A DNA stretch of 13,053 nt from an uncultured Clostridium sp. (lineage in GTDB: Bacteria > Bacillota > Clostridia > Clostridiales > Clostridiaceae). Below are positions 1 to 6,774 of the stretch, piece after piece. Both the position numbers and the translations under genes were made by a program. The stretch lies in NCBI GenBank assembly GCA_934777095.1, contig CAKVNP010000021.1, forward strand, positions 1 through 13,053, read 5' to 3'. The number at the start of each line of letters is the position of its first letter. Position 1 is the stretch's first letter. Under the pieces are notes generated by a model, which saw only the letters and a program-made list of their open reading frames with translations, was not told the origin of the DNA and searched no databases.

Positions 1-577
1 TCAGTTATCTTTAAATGATCAATATGTGATAGAACTACCACTTTTAGGAGAACATCAAATTTATAATCTGGCTTTGGCAGTTAAAGTTGTGGAAATAATA
101 AATGGGAAATTGTTTACAAATATTTCCAAGGAAATAATTCAGGAAAGTTTAAAGGATGTAAGATGGAATGGCAGGCTGGAAGTATTAAAATCTAAACCAT
201 TAGTGGTTATAGATGGGGCTCATAATATTCAGGGAATAACACAATTAAGCATAAATGTTGAGAAATATTTTAATTACAAAGATATGTATCTGATTTTAGG
301 TATTTTAGCAGATAAAGATGTAGAGCATATGGTAAAGACAATTGCTCCAATGGCAAAAAAGGTTTATACGGTAACGCCAAATTCAATCAGGGCAGAAGCG
401 GCAGAAGATTTAAGGTCAGAAGTTATCAAAGTTAATAAAAACTGTGAAGCTTTTAATGATTATGAAGAAGCATATAAAGCAGCAATGAATGATGCAGGAG
501 CAGATGATCTTGTATTAGCAAGCGGTTCATTATATATGATTGGGGCTATGAGGACTTTAATAAATAAATTATCATAA
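1..577 (+). CDS. folC: Folylpolyglutamate synthase / dihydrofolate synthase, C-terminal part (5' truncated by window edge)
   Basis: This is the 3' part of a gene that enters from the left: the frame is open from base 2 (Gln-Leu-Ser-Leu-Asn-Asp) with no start, so the GTG at 26 is an internal codon. About 191 residues remain of a family usually near 430. The visible part is the end of the Mur-ligase-like central domain plus the C-terminal domain. Diagnostic stretches are GEHQIYNLALA, RLEVL, the VIDGAHN motif (about 60 residues in), ILADKDVEHM and the closing ASGSLYMIGAMR. The family adds glutamates by ATP-dependent ligation to reduced folates, and in many bacteria also makes dihydrofolate from dihydropteroate; it is cytoplasmic. 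The gene ends in TAA, and deoD follows after 128 bases with its own promoter. No clear terminator is seen after the stop. Confidence 0.93.
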   Translation, partial: QLSLNDQYVIELPLLGEHQIYNLALAVKVVEIINGKLFTNISKEIIQESLKDVRWNGRLEVLKSKPLVVIDGAHNIQGITQLSINVEKYFNYKDMYLILGILADKDVEHMVKTIAPMAKKVYTVTPNSIRAEAAEDLRSEVIKVNKNCEAFNDYEEAYKAAMNDAGADDLVLASGSLYMIGAMRTLINKLS

Positions 578-641
578 TAAGGCAGCTATTGACGAAAATT
601 ACCAGAAAGAAAATTACTTTACGTAATGTGAAAAATATTCG

Positions 642-670
642 TTTACTTAATGAATTGGATGTATTATACT
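642..670 (+). promoter_or_regulatory. Probable sigma-A promoter of deoD
   Basis: TTTACT (642-647) and TATACT (665-670) are separated by 17 bases, a good vegetative promoter spacing with 4/6 and 5/6 matches to consensus. It lies about 35 bases before the deoD start codon. This suggests deoD can be transcribed independently of folC. Confidence 0.55.
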
Positions 671-705
671 AAAGTTATCAAGGTTAACTAAGGGAGGAAA
701 AATTT

Positions 706-1416
706 ATGGCAACACATTTACATATTATGGCTAATAAAGGCGATATTGCAGAAACAGTATTACTTCCAGGAGATCCATTAAGAGCAAAGTTTATTGCGGA
801 GAACTTTTTAGAAGATGCAGTATGCTACAACGATGTAAGAGGAATGTACGGATATACAGGGACTTATAAAGGCAAAAGAGTATCTGTTCAAGGTACAGGG
901 ATGGGACTTCCATCACATTCAATATACGTAAATGAGTTAATTAGATTTTACGGTGCTAAAAGATTGATTAGAATAGGTTCAGCAGGTTCTATAAATGATA
1001 ATGTTAATGTAAGAGATATAGTTTTAGCTCAAAGTGCTTCAACTAATTCAGGAATAAATAAGAGAAGATTCCAAGGATTAGATTATGCACCAACAGCAAA
1101 GTTTGAATTATTATATGATGCTTATAATTTAGCAAAAGCTAAGGGCGTTAATGTAAAAGTTGGTAATGTATTATCAAGTGACTTATTCTATGATGATACT
1201 AATAGCTTTGGCGCTAAGGATTGGGCAGAGTATGGTTGTCTTGCAATTGAAATGGAAACAGCAGAACTGTATACTTTAGCTGCTAAATACGGAGTAGAAG
1301 CATTATCTATCTTAACAATTTCTGATCATGTATTTAAAGGTGAAGAAACTACGCCAGAAGAAAGACAAAATACATTTACAGATATGATGGAAATTGCTTT
1401 AGAATTAGCAAAATAA
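706..1416 (+). CDS. deoD: Purine nucleoside phosphorylase, DeoD type
   Basis: A full-length 236-residue protein of the hexameric, low-molecular-mass purine nucleoside phosphorylase family. It cleaves purine (deoxy)ribonucleosides with phosphate to free base and (deoxy)ribose-1-phosphate in the cytoplasm. It aligns by eye along its whole length with E. coli DeoD. Visible active-site elements are His6 near the N terminus, GDPLRAK (22-28, phosphate-binding Arg26), NDVRGM with Arg45, GTGMGLPS (63-70), RIGSAG (89-94), EMETAELY (182-189) for the ribose, and SDH (206-208) with the catalytic Asp207, followed by Arg220. The ATG at 706 follows a strong AGGGAGG site (690-696). The gene stands alone: a promoter lies in front and a terminator directly behind. 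No other deo genes are in the window. Confidence 0.96.
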   Translation: MATHLHIMANKGDIAETVLLPGDPLRAKFIAENFLEDAVCYNDVRGMYGYTGTYKGKRVSVQGTGMGLPSHSIYVNELIRFYGAKRLIRIGSAGSINDNVNVRDIVLAQSASTNSGINKRRFQGLDYAPTAKFELLYDAYNLAKAKGVNVKVGNVLSSDLFYDDTNSFGAKDWAEYGCLAIEMETAELYTLAAKYGVEALSILTISDHVFKGEETTPEERQNTFTDMMEIALELAK

Positions 1417-1435
1417 ATATAATTAAAGAATTTAT

Positions 1436-1488
1436 AATCATGGTATTTTTTAGAGGATTCTATAAAAATGCCATGATTTTTTATTTTT
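1436..1488 (+). terminator. Intrinsic terminator after deoD
   Basis: A 15-bp stem with one G-T wobble pairs 1436-1450 with 1464-1478 around a 13-base loop, and runs straight into a T-rich tail (1477-1488). It begins 20 bases after the deoD stop, so it most likely ends the deoD transcript. Confidence 0.88.
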
Positions 1489-1573
1489 AATTAGGAAATT
1501 AATATACAGAACGATAATACATCGGCAGCAAGCATATATATTAATTGGGATTAATTTTATATAAGGAGATATT

Positions 1574-2209
1574 ATGTTTGTTAAGGAGGTGAAAGATAAG
1601 AAACGGATTTTAGTTATTATACTATCGCTGTTAGGTATAATATTTTTTTTATTTAGAGGTGAAATTTTAGTGCATTTAGGAGTAAGTTATAGAAAAGCAT
1701 ATAATATTGATTTTTCAAAAGTAAAGATTAATAGCATGTATTTAAAACTAAATATAGTGCAGATGCAATATGGATGGAGGACAGGGCTAGAATATGATAA
1801 TAATCCCACAATGCTTATATATCATCATACAGCAATTAAAAATATAACACCAGAGGAGATAAATAATCTTCATCAAAGCAAAGGGTGGCAGGGCATTGGG
1901 TACCATTATTACATTACTAAAGAGGGGACTATATTTAGCGGAAGGCCAGAAAAGGCTGTAGGTGCACATACAAAAGGGAAAAATAAGTGTTCTATTGGAA
2001 TAGCTTTAGAAGGTGATTTTGAAGAAGAGCAGTTAACCAAAGAACAAATAGAGTCGCTGATAGACTTATCAACATATTTGTGTCTTAAATATGATATCTG
2101 CAAAATCATTGGACATAACGATGTCTCAAATACATTATGTCCAGGAAAAAATTTTCCTAAGAATGATATAAGAGAAATGGTAATTAAGCAGGTAAAGTCA
2201 GCAAAATAA
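1574..2209 (+). CDS. Membrane-anchored N-acetylmuramoyl-L-alanine amidase (amidase_2 / PGRP domain)
   Basis: A 211-residue protein with one hydrophobic N-terminal segment (about 11-28) after a basic start, probably an uncleaved anchor that leaves the domain outside the membrane. The amidase_2 (T7 lysozyme/PGRP-like) domain spans about 60-205. Zinc ligands are visible as His84 (IYHHT), His181 (GHNDV) and Cys189 (LCPG); the last two have the 8-residue spacing of T7 lysozyme. Tyr110 in GIGYHYYI matches the catalytic tyrosine, while Thr187 stands where T7 lysozyme has lysine, as in many PGRPs. The family cuts the amide bond between N-acetylmuramic acid and L-alanine in peptidoglycan. ATG 1574 was chosen for its AAGGAG site at 1563-1568; a second AAGGAGGTG lies just inside the gene. 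It stands alone. A role in growth, lysis or sporulation cannot be told from sequence. Confidence 0.9.
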   Translation: MFVKEVKDKKRILVIILSLLGIIFFLFRGEILVHLGVSYRKAYNIDFSKVKINSMYLKLNIVQMQYGWRTGLEYDNNPTMLIYHHTAIKNITPEEINNLHQSKGWQGIGYHYYITKEGTIFSGRPEKAVGAHTKGKNKCSIGIALEGDFEEEQLTKEQIESLIDLSTYLCLKYDICKIIGHNDVSNTLCPGKNFPKNDIREMVIKQVKSAK

Positions 2210-2240
2210 AAGCACCACTAATTCATGAATGAATTAGTGG
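2201..2240 (-). terminator. Terminator of the minus-strand TSCPD gene, between converging genes
   Basis: A perfect 10-bp stem (2215-2224 with 2231-2240) closes a 6-base loop. Read on the minus strand, it begins 12 bases after the TSCPD stop and is followed by a T-rich run (TGCTTTTATTTT, 2214-2203). On the plus strand no T-run follows, so it would be a weaker stop for the amidase gene, whose last codons overlap the T-run. Confidence 0.75.
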
Positions 2241-2252
2241 CACATATAAATA

Positions 2253-2501
2253 CTATTGATTATCTTTGATTTCTTGTAATGCTTTTGCTAATTGATCAGG
2301 GCATGATGTAGATTTTGGACCACATTCTATTCCGCTTAATTTTGCAATTGCTTCGTCAATGTTCATTCCTTTTACAAGTGCAGAAATTCCTTGTAAATTA
2401 CCTTGGCATCCTCTGATAAAAGTAACATTTTCTATTATGTTTTCTTTAACTTCAATTTGTATTTCAGTTGAACATACACCATTTGTTTTGTAGATATACA
2501 T
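2253..2501 (-). CDS. Small TSCPD domain protein (TIGR03905 type)
   Basis: An 82-residue protein made of little more than a TSCPD domain. The name-giving sequence is TSCPD at 65-69, preceded by GIECGPK (57-63) and GCQGNLQGISALVKGM (31-46). Four cysteines (10, 32, 60, 67) could form a metal site, which I infer; they are characteristic positions of this family. The same domain is known at the C terminus of some ribonucleotide reductases, but here it stands alone and its function is not known. The ATG at 2501 has an AGGGGG site about ten bases upstream. A TATAAT box lies on the minus strand at 2548-2543. It is transcribed divergently from the propeller gene and ends at its own terminator. Confidence 0.88.
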   Translation of the reverse strand: MYIYKTNGVCSTEIQIEVKENIIENVTFIRGCQGNLQGISALVKGMNIDEAIAKLSGIECGPKSTSCPDQLAKALQEIKDNQ

Positions 2502-2601
2502 CTAAGTATCCCCCTATTTACTATAATTTTTACGACAAATATATTATATCGGTAAATTAATGGAAAGAAAAGGACAAAGTTTCTAAAATTACCCCAAATA
2601 G

Positions 2602-2629
2602 CACCAAAATAAATTTAAATCATATAATA
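2602..2629 (+). promoter_or_regulatory. Candidate promoter of the propeller gene, sigma-K-like or sigma-A -10
   Basis: CATATAATA (2621-2629) fits the Bacillus sigma-K -10 pattern CATAnnnTA, and CACC (2602-2605) lies 15 bases upstream as a match to the -35 pattern mACm. The same bases contain TATAAT (2623-2628), but no sigma-A -35 is seen at 16-18 bases. In such AT-rich DNA this could be chance. Confidence 0.3.
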
Positions 2630-2665
2630 AAATTACAAATGGGTATTTTTATGGAGGTGAGAAAG

Positions 2666-3541
2666 TTGAATTCTATTGTTATTTGTACCACGGGCAGTGA
2701 TTCGCTTGCAAAAATATCATTAGATTCATATACCTGTGAAAAGATTGAATTTGCTTTAAGTGAAAAACCAGTAGGGCCACATGGGATAAAAGTGTATGAT
2801 GCAGGTTTAGTTACAGCAAACTGTAATAGTAATTCAGTTTCATTGTTTGATAAAGAACAGCTAGCAGAGAAAAAGAACATAAAGATAGGCCCTAAGCCCA
2901 ATGATATGGTTATTGATGGTAATATATTATTTACTATATGTGGAGAATCTAATGCGTTAGTGGTTTATGATCTGCAGGATGATAAAGTTATCTGTGAAAC
3001 AACTACAGGAAGCTGGCCTCATAGCATTGATTTATGCAGGGATGCAGGAAAAATATTTATCTCTAACTTAGAAGGAAATAGTATAACAGTAATTTCAATT
3101 GATACCTATGAGGTGGTTAAATCAATACCTGTATATGAATATCCAACCAAAATAAAGATATCAGATGATAAAAAATATATTTATGTATGTGAAAGTTATT
3201 TAGGCAGTGATGAGAGTGGGTATCTTGAAGTTTTTTCAATAGATAAAATGGAAAGTATAGCCAGGATTAAAGTAGGTACTTCACCAATAGATTTATTTGA
3301 GGATAAAGCTAAGATATATATATCTAATTTTACTGATGGGAGCATAAGTGTCATTAACAAGCAATACTTTGTTAATGACAAATTTATTCATGTTGGCGGA
3401 ATGCCTAAAGGGATAGTAAAATGCGGTGGAAAAATATTTGTGGCAGACTATCTTAAAAATAAACTGATTATCTTAGAAGATGAAAAAATAAAGAAAGTCA
3501 TCGCAATCGAGTCGGAACCAAATGCAATGACTTTATTTTAA
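2666..3541 (+). CDS. Seven-bladed beta-propeller protein (YncE / YVTN-repeat type)
   Basis: From TTG 2666 the protein has 291 residues. This start is preferred because GGAGGTGAG lies at 2653-2661 with ideal spacing, and the first beta-strand (NSIVICTTG) follows at once; the in-frame ATGs at 2639 and 2651 have no ribosome site. The protein is built of repeats of about 40 residues, each with a G-x-x-P-x-x-I turn, a strand like KIFISN or KIYISN, and a closing SITVISID- or SISVINK-like strand. These fit a YncE-like propeller of about seven blades. There is no signal peptide or membrane segment, so it is probably cytoplasmic. Such propellers usually bind proteins or ligands, and no catalytic residues can be named. 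It overlaps the converging DUF4364 gene by 4 bases. A sporulation role is only a guess from the upstream -10 pattern. Confidence 0.82.
   Translation: MNSIVICTTGSDSLAKISLDSYTCEKIEFALSEKPVGPHGIKVYDAGLVTANCNSNSVSLFDKEQLAEKKNIKIGPKPNDMVIDGNILFTICGESNALVVYDLQDDKVICETTTGSWPHSIDLCRDAGKIFISNLEGNSITVISIDTYEVVKSIPVYEYPTKIKISDDKKYIYVCESYLGSDESGYLEVFSIDKMESIARIKVGTSPIDLFEDKAKIYISNFTDGSISVINKQYFVNDKFIHVGGMPKGIVKCGGKIFVADYLKNKLIILEDEKIKKVIAIESEPNAMTLF
3349..3380. repeat. Perfect 12-bp inverted repeat inside the propeller gene
   Basis: TGTCATTAACAA (3349-3360) and its exact reverse complement (3369-3380) flank an 8-base spacer. It lies in coding DNA for the SISVINKQYFVNDKF stretch. No T-run follows on either strand, so it is not a standard intrinsic terminator. 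On the minus strand it would lie about 160-190 bases beyond the DUF4364 stop. It may be an mRNA hairpin or an operator, or chance. Confidence 0.6.
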
Positions 3542-4071
3542 TCTTCATCAGCAAATAAACTCTGCATGATCTTAGTATATATGTCTGAAGGATTTTCCTT
3601 CCATTTTGAGCATAGAGATTTAGCCTGTTTCTTGCTTGGGACAGATACTTTTAAGTCAATTAGCAGGCTTTCATCTTCGAAAGCTCTTAGGTTAACTATA
3701 AAAGAATCATTTTTCTCAATAGTATAATCGCTATATATTGTAAGTTCTTTCTTAATATGATCTATTGCTGAAGAGATATAATTATCGATTATATCTCTTT
3801 TTATTGGAGAAATACGATCATTAAAGAATGAAAGAACATTTTCACCGTTATCTGTGATAGTAAGTAGCTTCTTATCATTCTTTTCAATATATTTTACAAA
3901 ATTAGAACTTTCCAATTCGCTGATATATTGCTGAAGAGTGAAATAATTTATGAAGTTATTTTCTAAGATTATCTCAGTAAGCTGAGTATTTGAAATCGGC
4001 TGTTTTAATGCTTTAATAACATATAAAACTAATAGTTTGTTTTCTGCTAATTCTACTGAATTCTCGTACAT
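3538..4071 (-). CDS. DUF4364 family winged-helix protein, putative transcriptional regulator
   Basis: A 177-residue protein recognised as the DUF4364 family, common in clostridia. Residues 10-75 look like a winged-helix domain: LYVIKALKQPISNTQLTEIIL, then a recognition-helix-like FTLQQYISELESSNFV and a wing with the strand KLLTITDNG (68-76). The C-terminal half (about 88-177) is an alpha/beta domain without a recognisable active site. The fold suggests DNA binding; targets are unknown. The start is ATG 4071 with GGAGG close upstream on the minus strand. A minus-strand TATAAT lies at 4108-4103. Its stop overlaps the stop of the propeller gene. A hairpin with a T-run read on the plus strand lies within this gene (3771-3802). 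Confidence 0.85.
   Translation of the reverse strand: MYENSVELAENKLLVLYVIKALKQPISNTQLTEIILENNFINYFTLQQYISELESSNFVKYIEKNDKKLLTITDNGENVLSFFNDRISPIKRDIIDNYISSAIDHIKKELTIYSDYTIEKNDSFIVNLRAFEDESLLIDLKVSVPSKKQAKSLCSKWKENPSDIYTKIMQSLFADED
3771..3802 (+). terminator. Terminator-like hairpin in antisense of the DUF4364 gene
   Basis: AAGAGATATAAT (3771-3782) pairs perfectly with 3788-3799 around a 5-base loop, and a run of five T (3798-3802) follows on the plus strand. No T-run is present for the minus strand. It lies 230 bases past the propeller stop, so it is the first good terminator candidate for that transcript. The stem is AT-rich, so its strength is uncertain. Confidence 0.55.
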
Positions 4072-4195
4072 AATAAACCTCCATTATGAAAGTATCCATT
4101 TAATTATATCATAAAATTCTCCTTGTGGAATAATATAGTCATTAAAATTATATATTTAGAATATAAATTAGTAAAAATTAAGTTGAGGAGTTCTT

Positions 4196-4960
4196 ATGGT
4201 AAAGGTTAAAAATATAGTATTAAAGCTGTTATTGGTAGTAATTATTGCAGTTATGTCTGTCGTTATGAGTACAAGGGAACAACAGGCTAATATATCGTAT
4301 AAAGGGGAACTGCCTATATTTAGAGTAGCTACAGAAGAAAAAAATATTGCACTTTCTTTTGATATTAATTGGGCAGAAGAAGAGCATTTGTATGAGATTT
4401 TGGATGTACTTAAAAAGTATGATGTAAATGCTACATTTTTTATTATGGGAGGCTGGGTAAACTATTCAGAGGAAAATAAAGAAAAGCTGCAGAGGATTTG
4501 TGATGAGGGGCATGAAATAGGTAATCATAGTTATATTCATCCAAGTTTTGTGAATATAACAACAGAAAGAATGAAAGAGGAAATAGATAAGACAGCAAAT
4601 ACTATTAATGATTTGGTTGGTTATCAAACAAAGCTATTTAGATTTCCAAGTGGGGCATACAATGATACATCAATAAAATATGTGCAGTCTTTAGGATATA
4701 CATGTATACAATGGGATGTTGATTCAGTGGATTGGAAGGGGTTAGGTGCAGATGTGGAGTATAATAGAGTGATGAAAAATGTTAAAAATGGTTCAATTCT
4801 TCTATTTCATAATAATGCTAAATACACTGTGGAGAATTTAGATAGAATAATTAAAGAACTTCAGAATCAGGGATATAACTTTACTACTGTAGGAAGTTTA
4901 ATTTACCATGAAAATTGCTTCGTAGATGAAAATGGGGAGCAACATAAAAATAATTATTAG
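4196..4960 (+). CDS. Polysaccharide deacetylase (CE4 / NodB domain), PdaB-like
   Basis: A 254-residue protein with a basic N terminus and hydrophobic segment (6-24), a signal anchor or signal peptide, followed by a NodB domain (about 45-240). CE4 motifs in order are SFDINW (54-59) with the probable catalytic base Asp56, NHSYIHP (110-116) with metal ligands His111 and His115, RFPSGAYN (149-156), WDVDSVDW (173-180) and ILLFHNN (201-207) with His205. The usual second Asp of motif 1 (TFDD) is Ile57 here. From memory, the sporulation protein PdaB of Bacillus also has such a variant motif, which with the overall layout makes a PdaB-like role plausible. The family removes N-acetyl groups from peptidoglycan or similar glycans outside the membrane. 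ATG 4196 follows GAGGAG. It is a single gene, with no clear terminator behind it. Confidence 0.88.
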   Translation: MVKVKNIVLKLLLVVIIAVMSVVMSTREQQANISYKGELPIFRVATEEKNIALSFDINWAEEEHLYEILDVLKKYDVNATFFIMGGWVNYSEENKEKLQRICDEGHEIGNHSYIHPSFVNITTERMKEEIDKTANTINDLVGYQTKLFRFPSGAYNDTSIKYVQSLGYTCIQWDVDSVDWKGLGADVEYNRVMKNVKNGSILLFHNNAKYTVENLDRIIKELQNQGYNFTTVGSLIYHENCFVDENGEQHKNNY

Positions 4961-4967
4961 AAATATA

Positions 4968-4997
4968 TTGAAAAATGGGTTGTATTTGTATTATAAT
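4968..4997 (+). promoter_or_regulatory. Sigma-A promoter of the SSB-like gene
   Basis: TTGAAA (4968-4973) and TATAAT (4992-4997) are separated by 18 bases, about 70 bases before the start codon of the SSB-like gene. Both boxes are close to consensus. Confidence 0.65.
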
Positions 4998-5065
4998 GGA
5001 AATAAATTCTTATATGGTAATAAAATAGAAATAAATTTAAATTACTATGGGAGAGAGGGGTAAAG

Positions 5066-5740
5066 ATGGACAATTTGATGTTGAATAACAAGATTTATCT
5101 TGAAGGTAAAATTGTAAGTGAGTTAGAATTTAGTCACGAGATGTATGGAGAGGGCTTCTATACTTTTTATATGGAGGTTACAAGATTAAGTGATTCTGTT
5201 GATTTACTTAACATCACAGTTTCTGAAAGATTAATTAGTAACATGGATTTAAGCATAGGAAAGGAAATAGTTGTACTTGGTCAATTAAGATCATACAATA
5301 AATTTGTAGATGGATCTAACAAATTAATTTTAACAGTATTTGCTAGAAACATTGAACCATGCATTGAAAAGAGTAAAAATCCTAATGAAATATTCTTAGA
5401 TGGTTATATCTGTAAGGAGCCTGTATATAGAAAGACTCCATTTGGCAGAGAAATAGCTGATGTTTTATTAGCTGTTAATAGAGCATATAACAAATCTGAT
5501 TATATACCTACTATTGCCTGGGGAAGAAATTCTAGATTCTGCCAGACTTTAGAAGTTGGTGATAATATAAGGGTATGGGGAAGACTACAAAGCAGAGAAT
5601 ACCAAAAAAAGATAAGCGAAACTGAAGTAATTAAAAAAGTAGCTTACGAAGTATCTATTTCTAAGATGGAAAGAGTTACTGAAGAAAGCGAAACTCTTAA
5701 TGAAAACACTAGCAACAACACTGAACAAGGTGCAGTATAA
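5066..5740 (+). CDS. Single-stranded DNA-binding protein-like, tandem OB folds
   Basis: A 224-residue protein with two SSB-like OB folds in a row. The first (about 7-98) contains NNKIYLEGKIVSELEF and LLNITVSERL; the second (about 105-201) opens with NPNEIFLDGYICKEPVYRKTPFGREIADVLLAVNRAY style SSB/PriB strands and continues with IPTIAWGR and VGDNIRVWGRLQSREY. A polar, acidic tail (203-224) ends in GAV and lacks the DDDIPF-like tip through which classical SSB recruits partners. The expected role is binding single-stranded DNA during replication, repair or uptake; a usual SSB has one OB fold in about 110-180 residues, so this is an accessory paralogue rather than the main ssb. It is not beside rpsF or rpsR, as the main ssb normally is. 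ATG 5066 follows GGGAGAGAGGGG. It has its own promoter and a bidirectional terminator. Confidence 0.8.
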   Translation: MDNLMLNNKIYLEGKIVSELEFSHEMYGEGFYTFYMEVTRLSDSVDLLNITVSERLISNMDLSIGKEIVVLGQLRSYNKFVDGSNKLILTVFARNIEPCIEKSKNPNEIFLDGYICKEPVYRKTPFGREIADVLLAVNRAYNKSDYIPTIAWGRNSRFCQTLEVGDNIRVWGRLQSREYQKKISETEVIKKVAYEVSISKMERVTEESETLNENTSNNTEQGAV

Positions 5741-5750
5741 TATAAGCTTA

Positions 5751-5794
5751 TAATAATAAAAAAGCTCCAAAATAATGGAGCTTTTTTATTATTA
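5751..5794. terminator. Bidirectional intrinsic terminator between the SSB-like gene and dapH
   Basis: A perfect 19-bp inverted repeat pairs 5751-5769 with 5776-5794 around the 6-base loop AAATAA. The core GCTCCA/TGGAGC is flanked by six A on the left and six T on the right, so each strand reads a hairpin with a T-run. It serves the converging SSB-like gene (stop 5740) and dapH (stop 5834). Confidence 0.93.
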
Positions 5795-5833
5795 ACAAAT
5801 AAGTTTTTAATTTATTAACCTATGTAGTTTATA

Positions 5834-6544
5834 CTATTTTCTAAGATCATCTAAAATTTTAGTCTTATCCTTAGTCTTATCATCTACATATTTGATTATT
5901 TTAGCAGGAGTACCAGCTACCACAACGCCAGCAGGAACATCATCTACAACTACAGATCCAGCAGCAACTACAGAACCCTGGCCAATTTTAACTCCTTCTA
6001 GGATAACTGAGTTTGCACCAATCATAACATCATCACCAATTTCACATGGGGATTTGCTAGGTGGTTCTAAAACGCCAGCAACTACAGCACCAGCACCTAA
6101 ATGTACCCTGTTACCAATTTTTCCACGTGCACCAACTACGGCATTCATATCAATCATAGTTCCTTCGCCGATTTCTGCACCTATATTTATTACTGCACCC
6201 ATCATGATAACTGCATTTTTACCAATACTTACACGGTCTCTAATTATTGCACCAGGTTCAATTCTGGCATCGACTGCTAATAAATCAAGCATTGGTATTG
6301 CAGAATTTCTTCTGTCATTTTCAACTCTAAATGATTTAATCTTATGCTTATTATCAAGTATTAAATCAGTAAGTTCCTCTGATTCACCAAATAATATATA
6401 AAAATTATTTGAACCGTAATATTCTATATTATCCATTTGGGCATCACTTAAATCTCCATTCACGTATATCTTCACTGGAGTAGATTTTTTTGACTCCTTA
6501 ATAAAACGTGCTATTTCATAAGGGTCTGTTAAATTGTAATCCAT
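5834..6544 (-). CDS. dapH: Tetrahydrodipicolinate N-acetyltransferase
   Basis: With ATG at 6544 the protein has 236 residues, the same as I recall for Bacillus DapH; GAAAGGA lies ten bases upstream. A TTG at 6553 would add three residues but sits against the ribosome site. It transfers acetyl from acetyl-CoA to 2,3,4,5-tetrahydropyridine-2,6-dicarboxylate, the entry to the acetylated branch of meso-diaminopimelate and lysine synthesis. Seen are an N-terminal domain ([10 protein letters not shown], 21-30), the signature [14 protein letters not shown] (74-87), then a left-handed beta-helix of hexapeptide repeats (about 93-215: [52 protein letters not shown]) and AGTPAKII at 210-217. The aminotransferase acting next is encoded on the other strand at 7347. 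It ends at a shared bidirectional terminator. Confidence 0.95.
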   Translation of the reverse strand: MDYNLTDPYEIARFIKESKKSTPVKIYVNGDLSDAQMDNIEYYGSNNFYILFGESEELTDLILDNKHKIKSFRVENDRRNSAIPMLDLLAVDARIEPGAIIRDRVSIGKNAVIMMGAVINIGAEIGEGTMIDMNAVVGARGKIGNRVHLGAGAVVAGVLEPPSKSPCEIGDDVMIGANSVILEGVKIGQGSVVAAGSVVVDDVPAGVVVAGTPAKIIKYVDDKTKDKTKILDDLRK

Positions 6545-6651
6545 AAATATCAATCCTTTCTTCTTTGAGTCTTAAGTAACAAGTACAGTTAATTTTATTA
6601 TAATAGACACAAAAGGAAAATAAAAGATTAAATAGAAAAAAATGAAAAAAC

Positions 6652-6680
6652 TTTACGGTTAATAGTATGTAATGTAAAAT
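6652..6680 (+). promoter_or_regulatory. Possible promoter of the cobO-type/patA unit
   Basis: TTTACG (6652-6657) and TAAAAT (6675-6680) are 17 bases apart, in the correct direction for the adenosyltransferase gene. A second -10-like TATAAT follows at 6684-6689 without a -35 partner. Either could be used; the leader would be roughly 80-90 bases. Confidence 0.4.
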
Positions 6681-6774
6681 TAGTATAATGAAATAATTCT
6701 ATTATTTGCTAGGGAATAATTTTTCGGGAGCTATTTTTAATAGAAATAAAGGCTTTATTAAAGGAGATGATTAT

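Noticed and set aside
26..577. A complete 183-residue gene starting at GTG 26
   Set aside because: The frame is open to the window edge and the residues upstream continue the folC sequence, so this is the end of a truncated gene.
1525..1573. Sporulation promoter (GCATA-like -35) before the amidase gene
   Set aside because: No matching -10 for sigma-F, sigma-G or sigma-E at the right spacing.
5892..6401. 169-codon plus-strand open frame rich in Thr, Pro and Ile
   Set aside because: It lies wholly within dapH; its repetitive composition is the antisense reflection of the hexapeptide repeats. No ribosome site is seen.
6554..6774. Cobalamin riboswitch before the adenosyltransferase gene
   Set aside because: The space after a promoter is less than 100 bases, and no GCCACTG-type B12 box or related conserved core is present.
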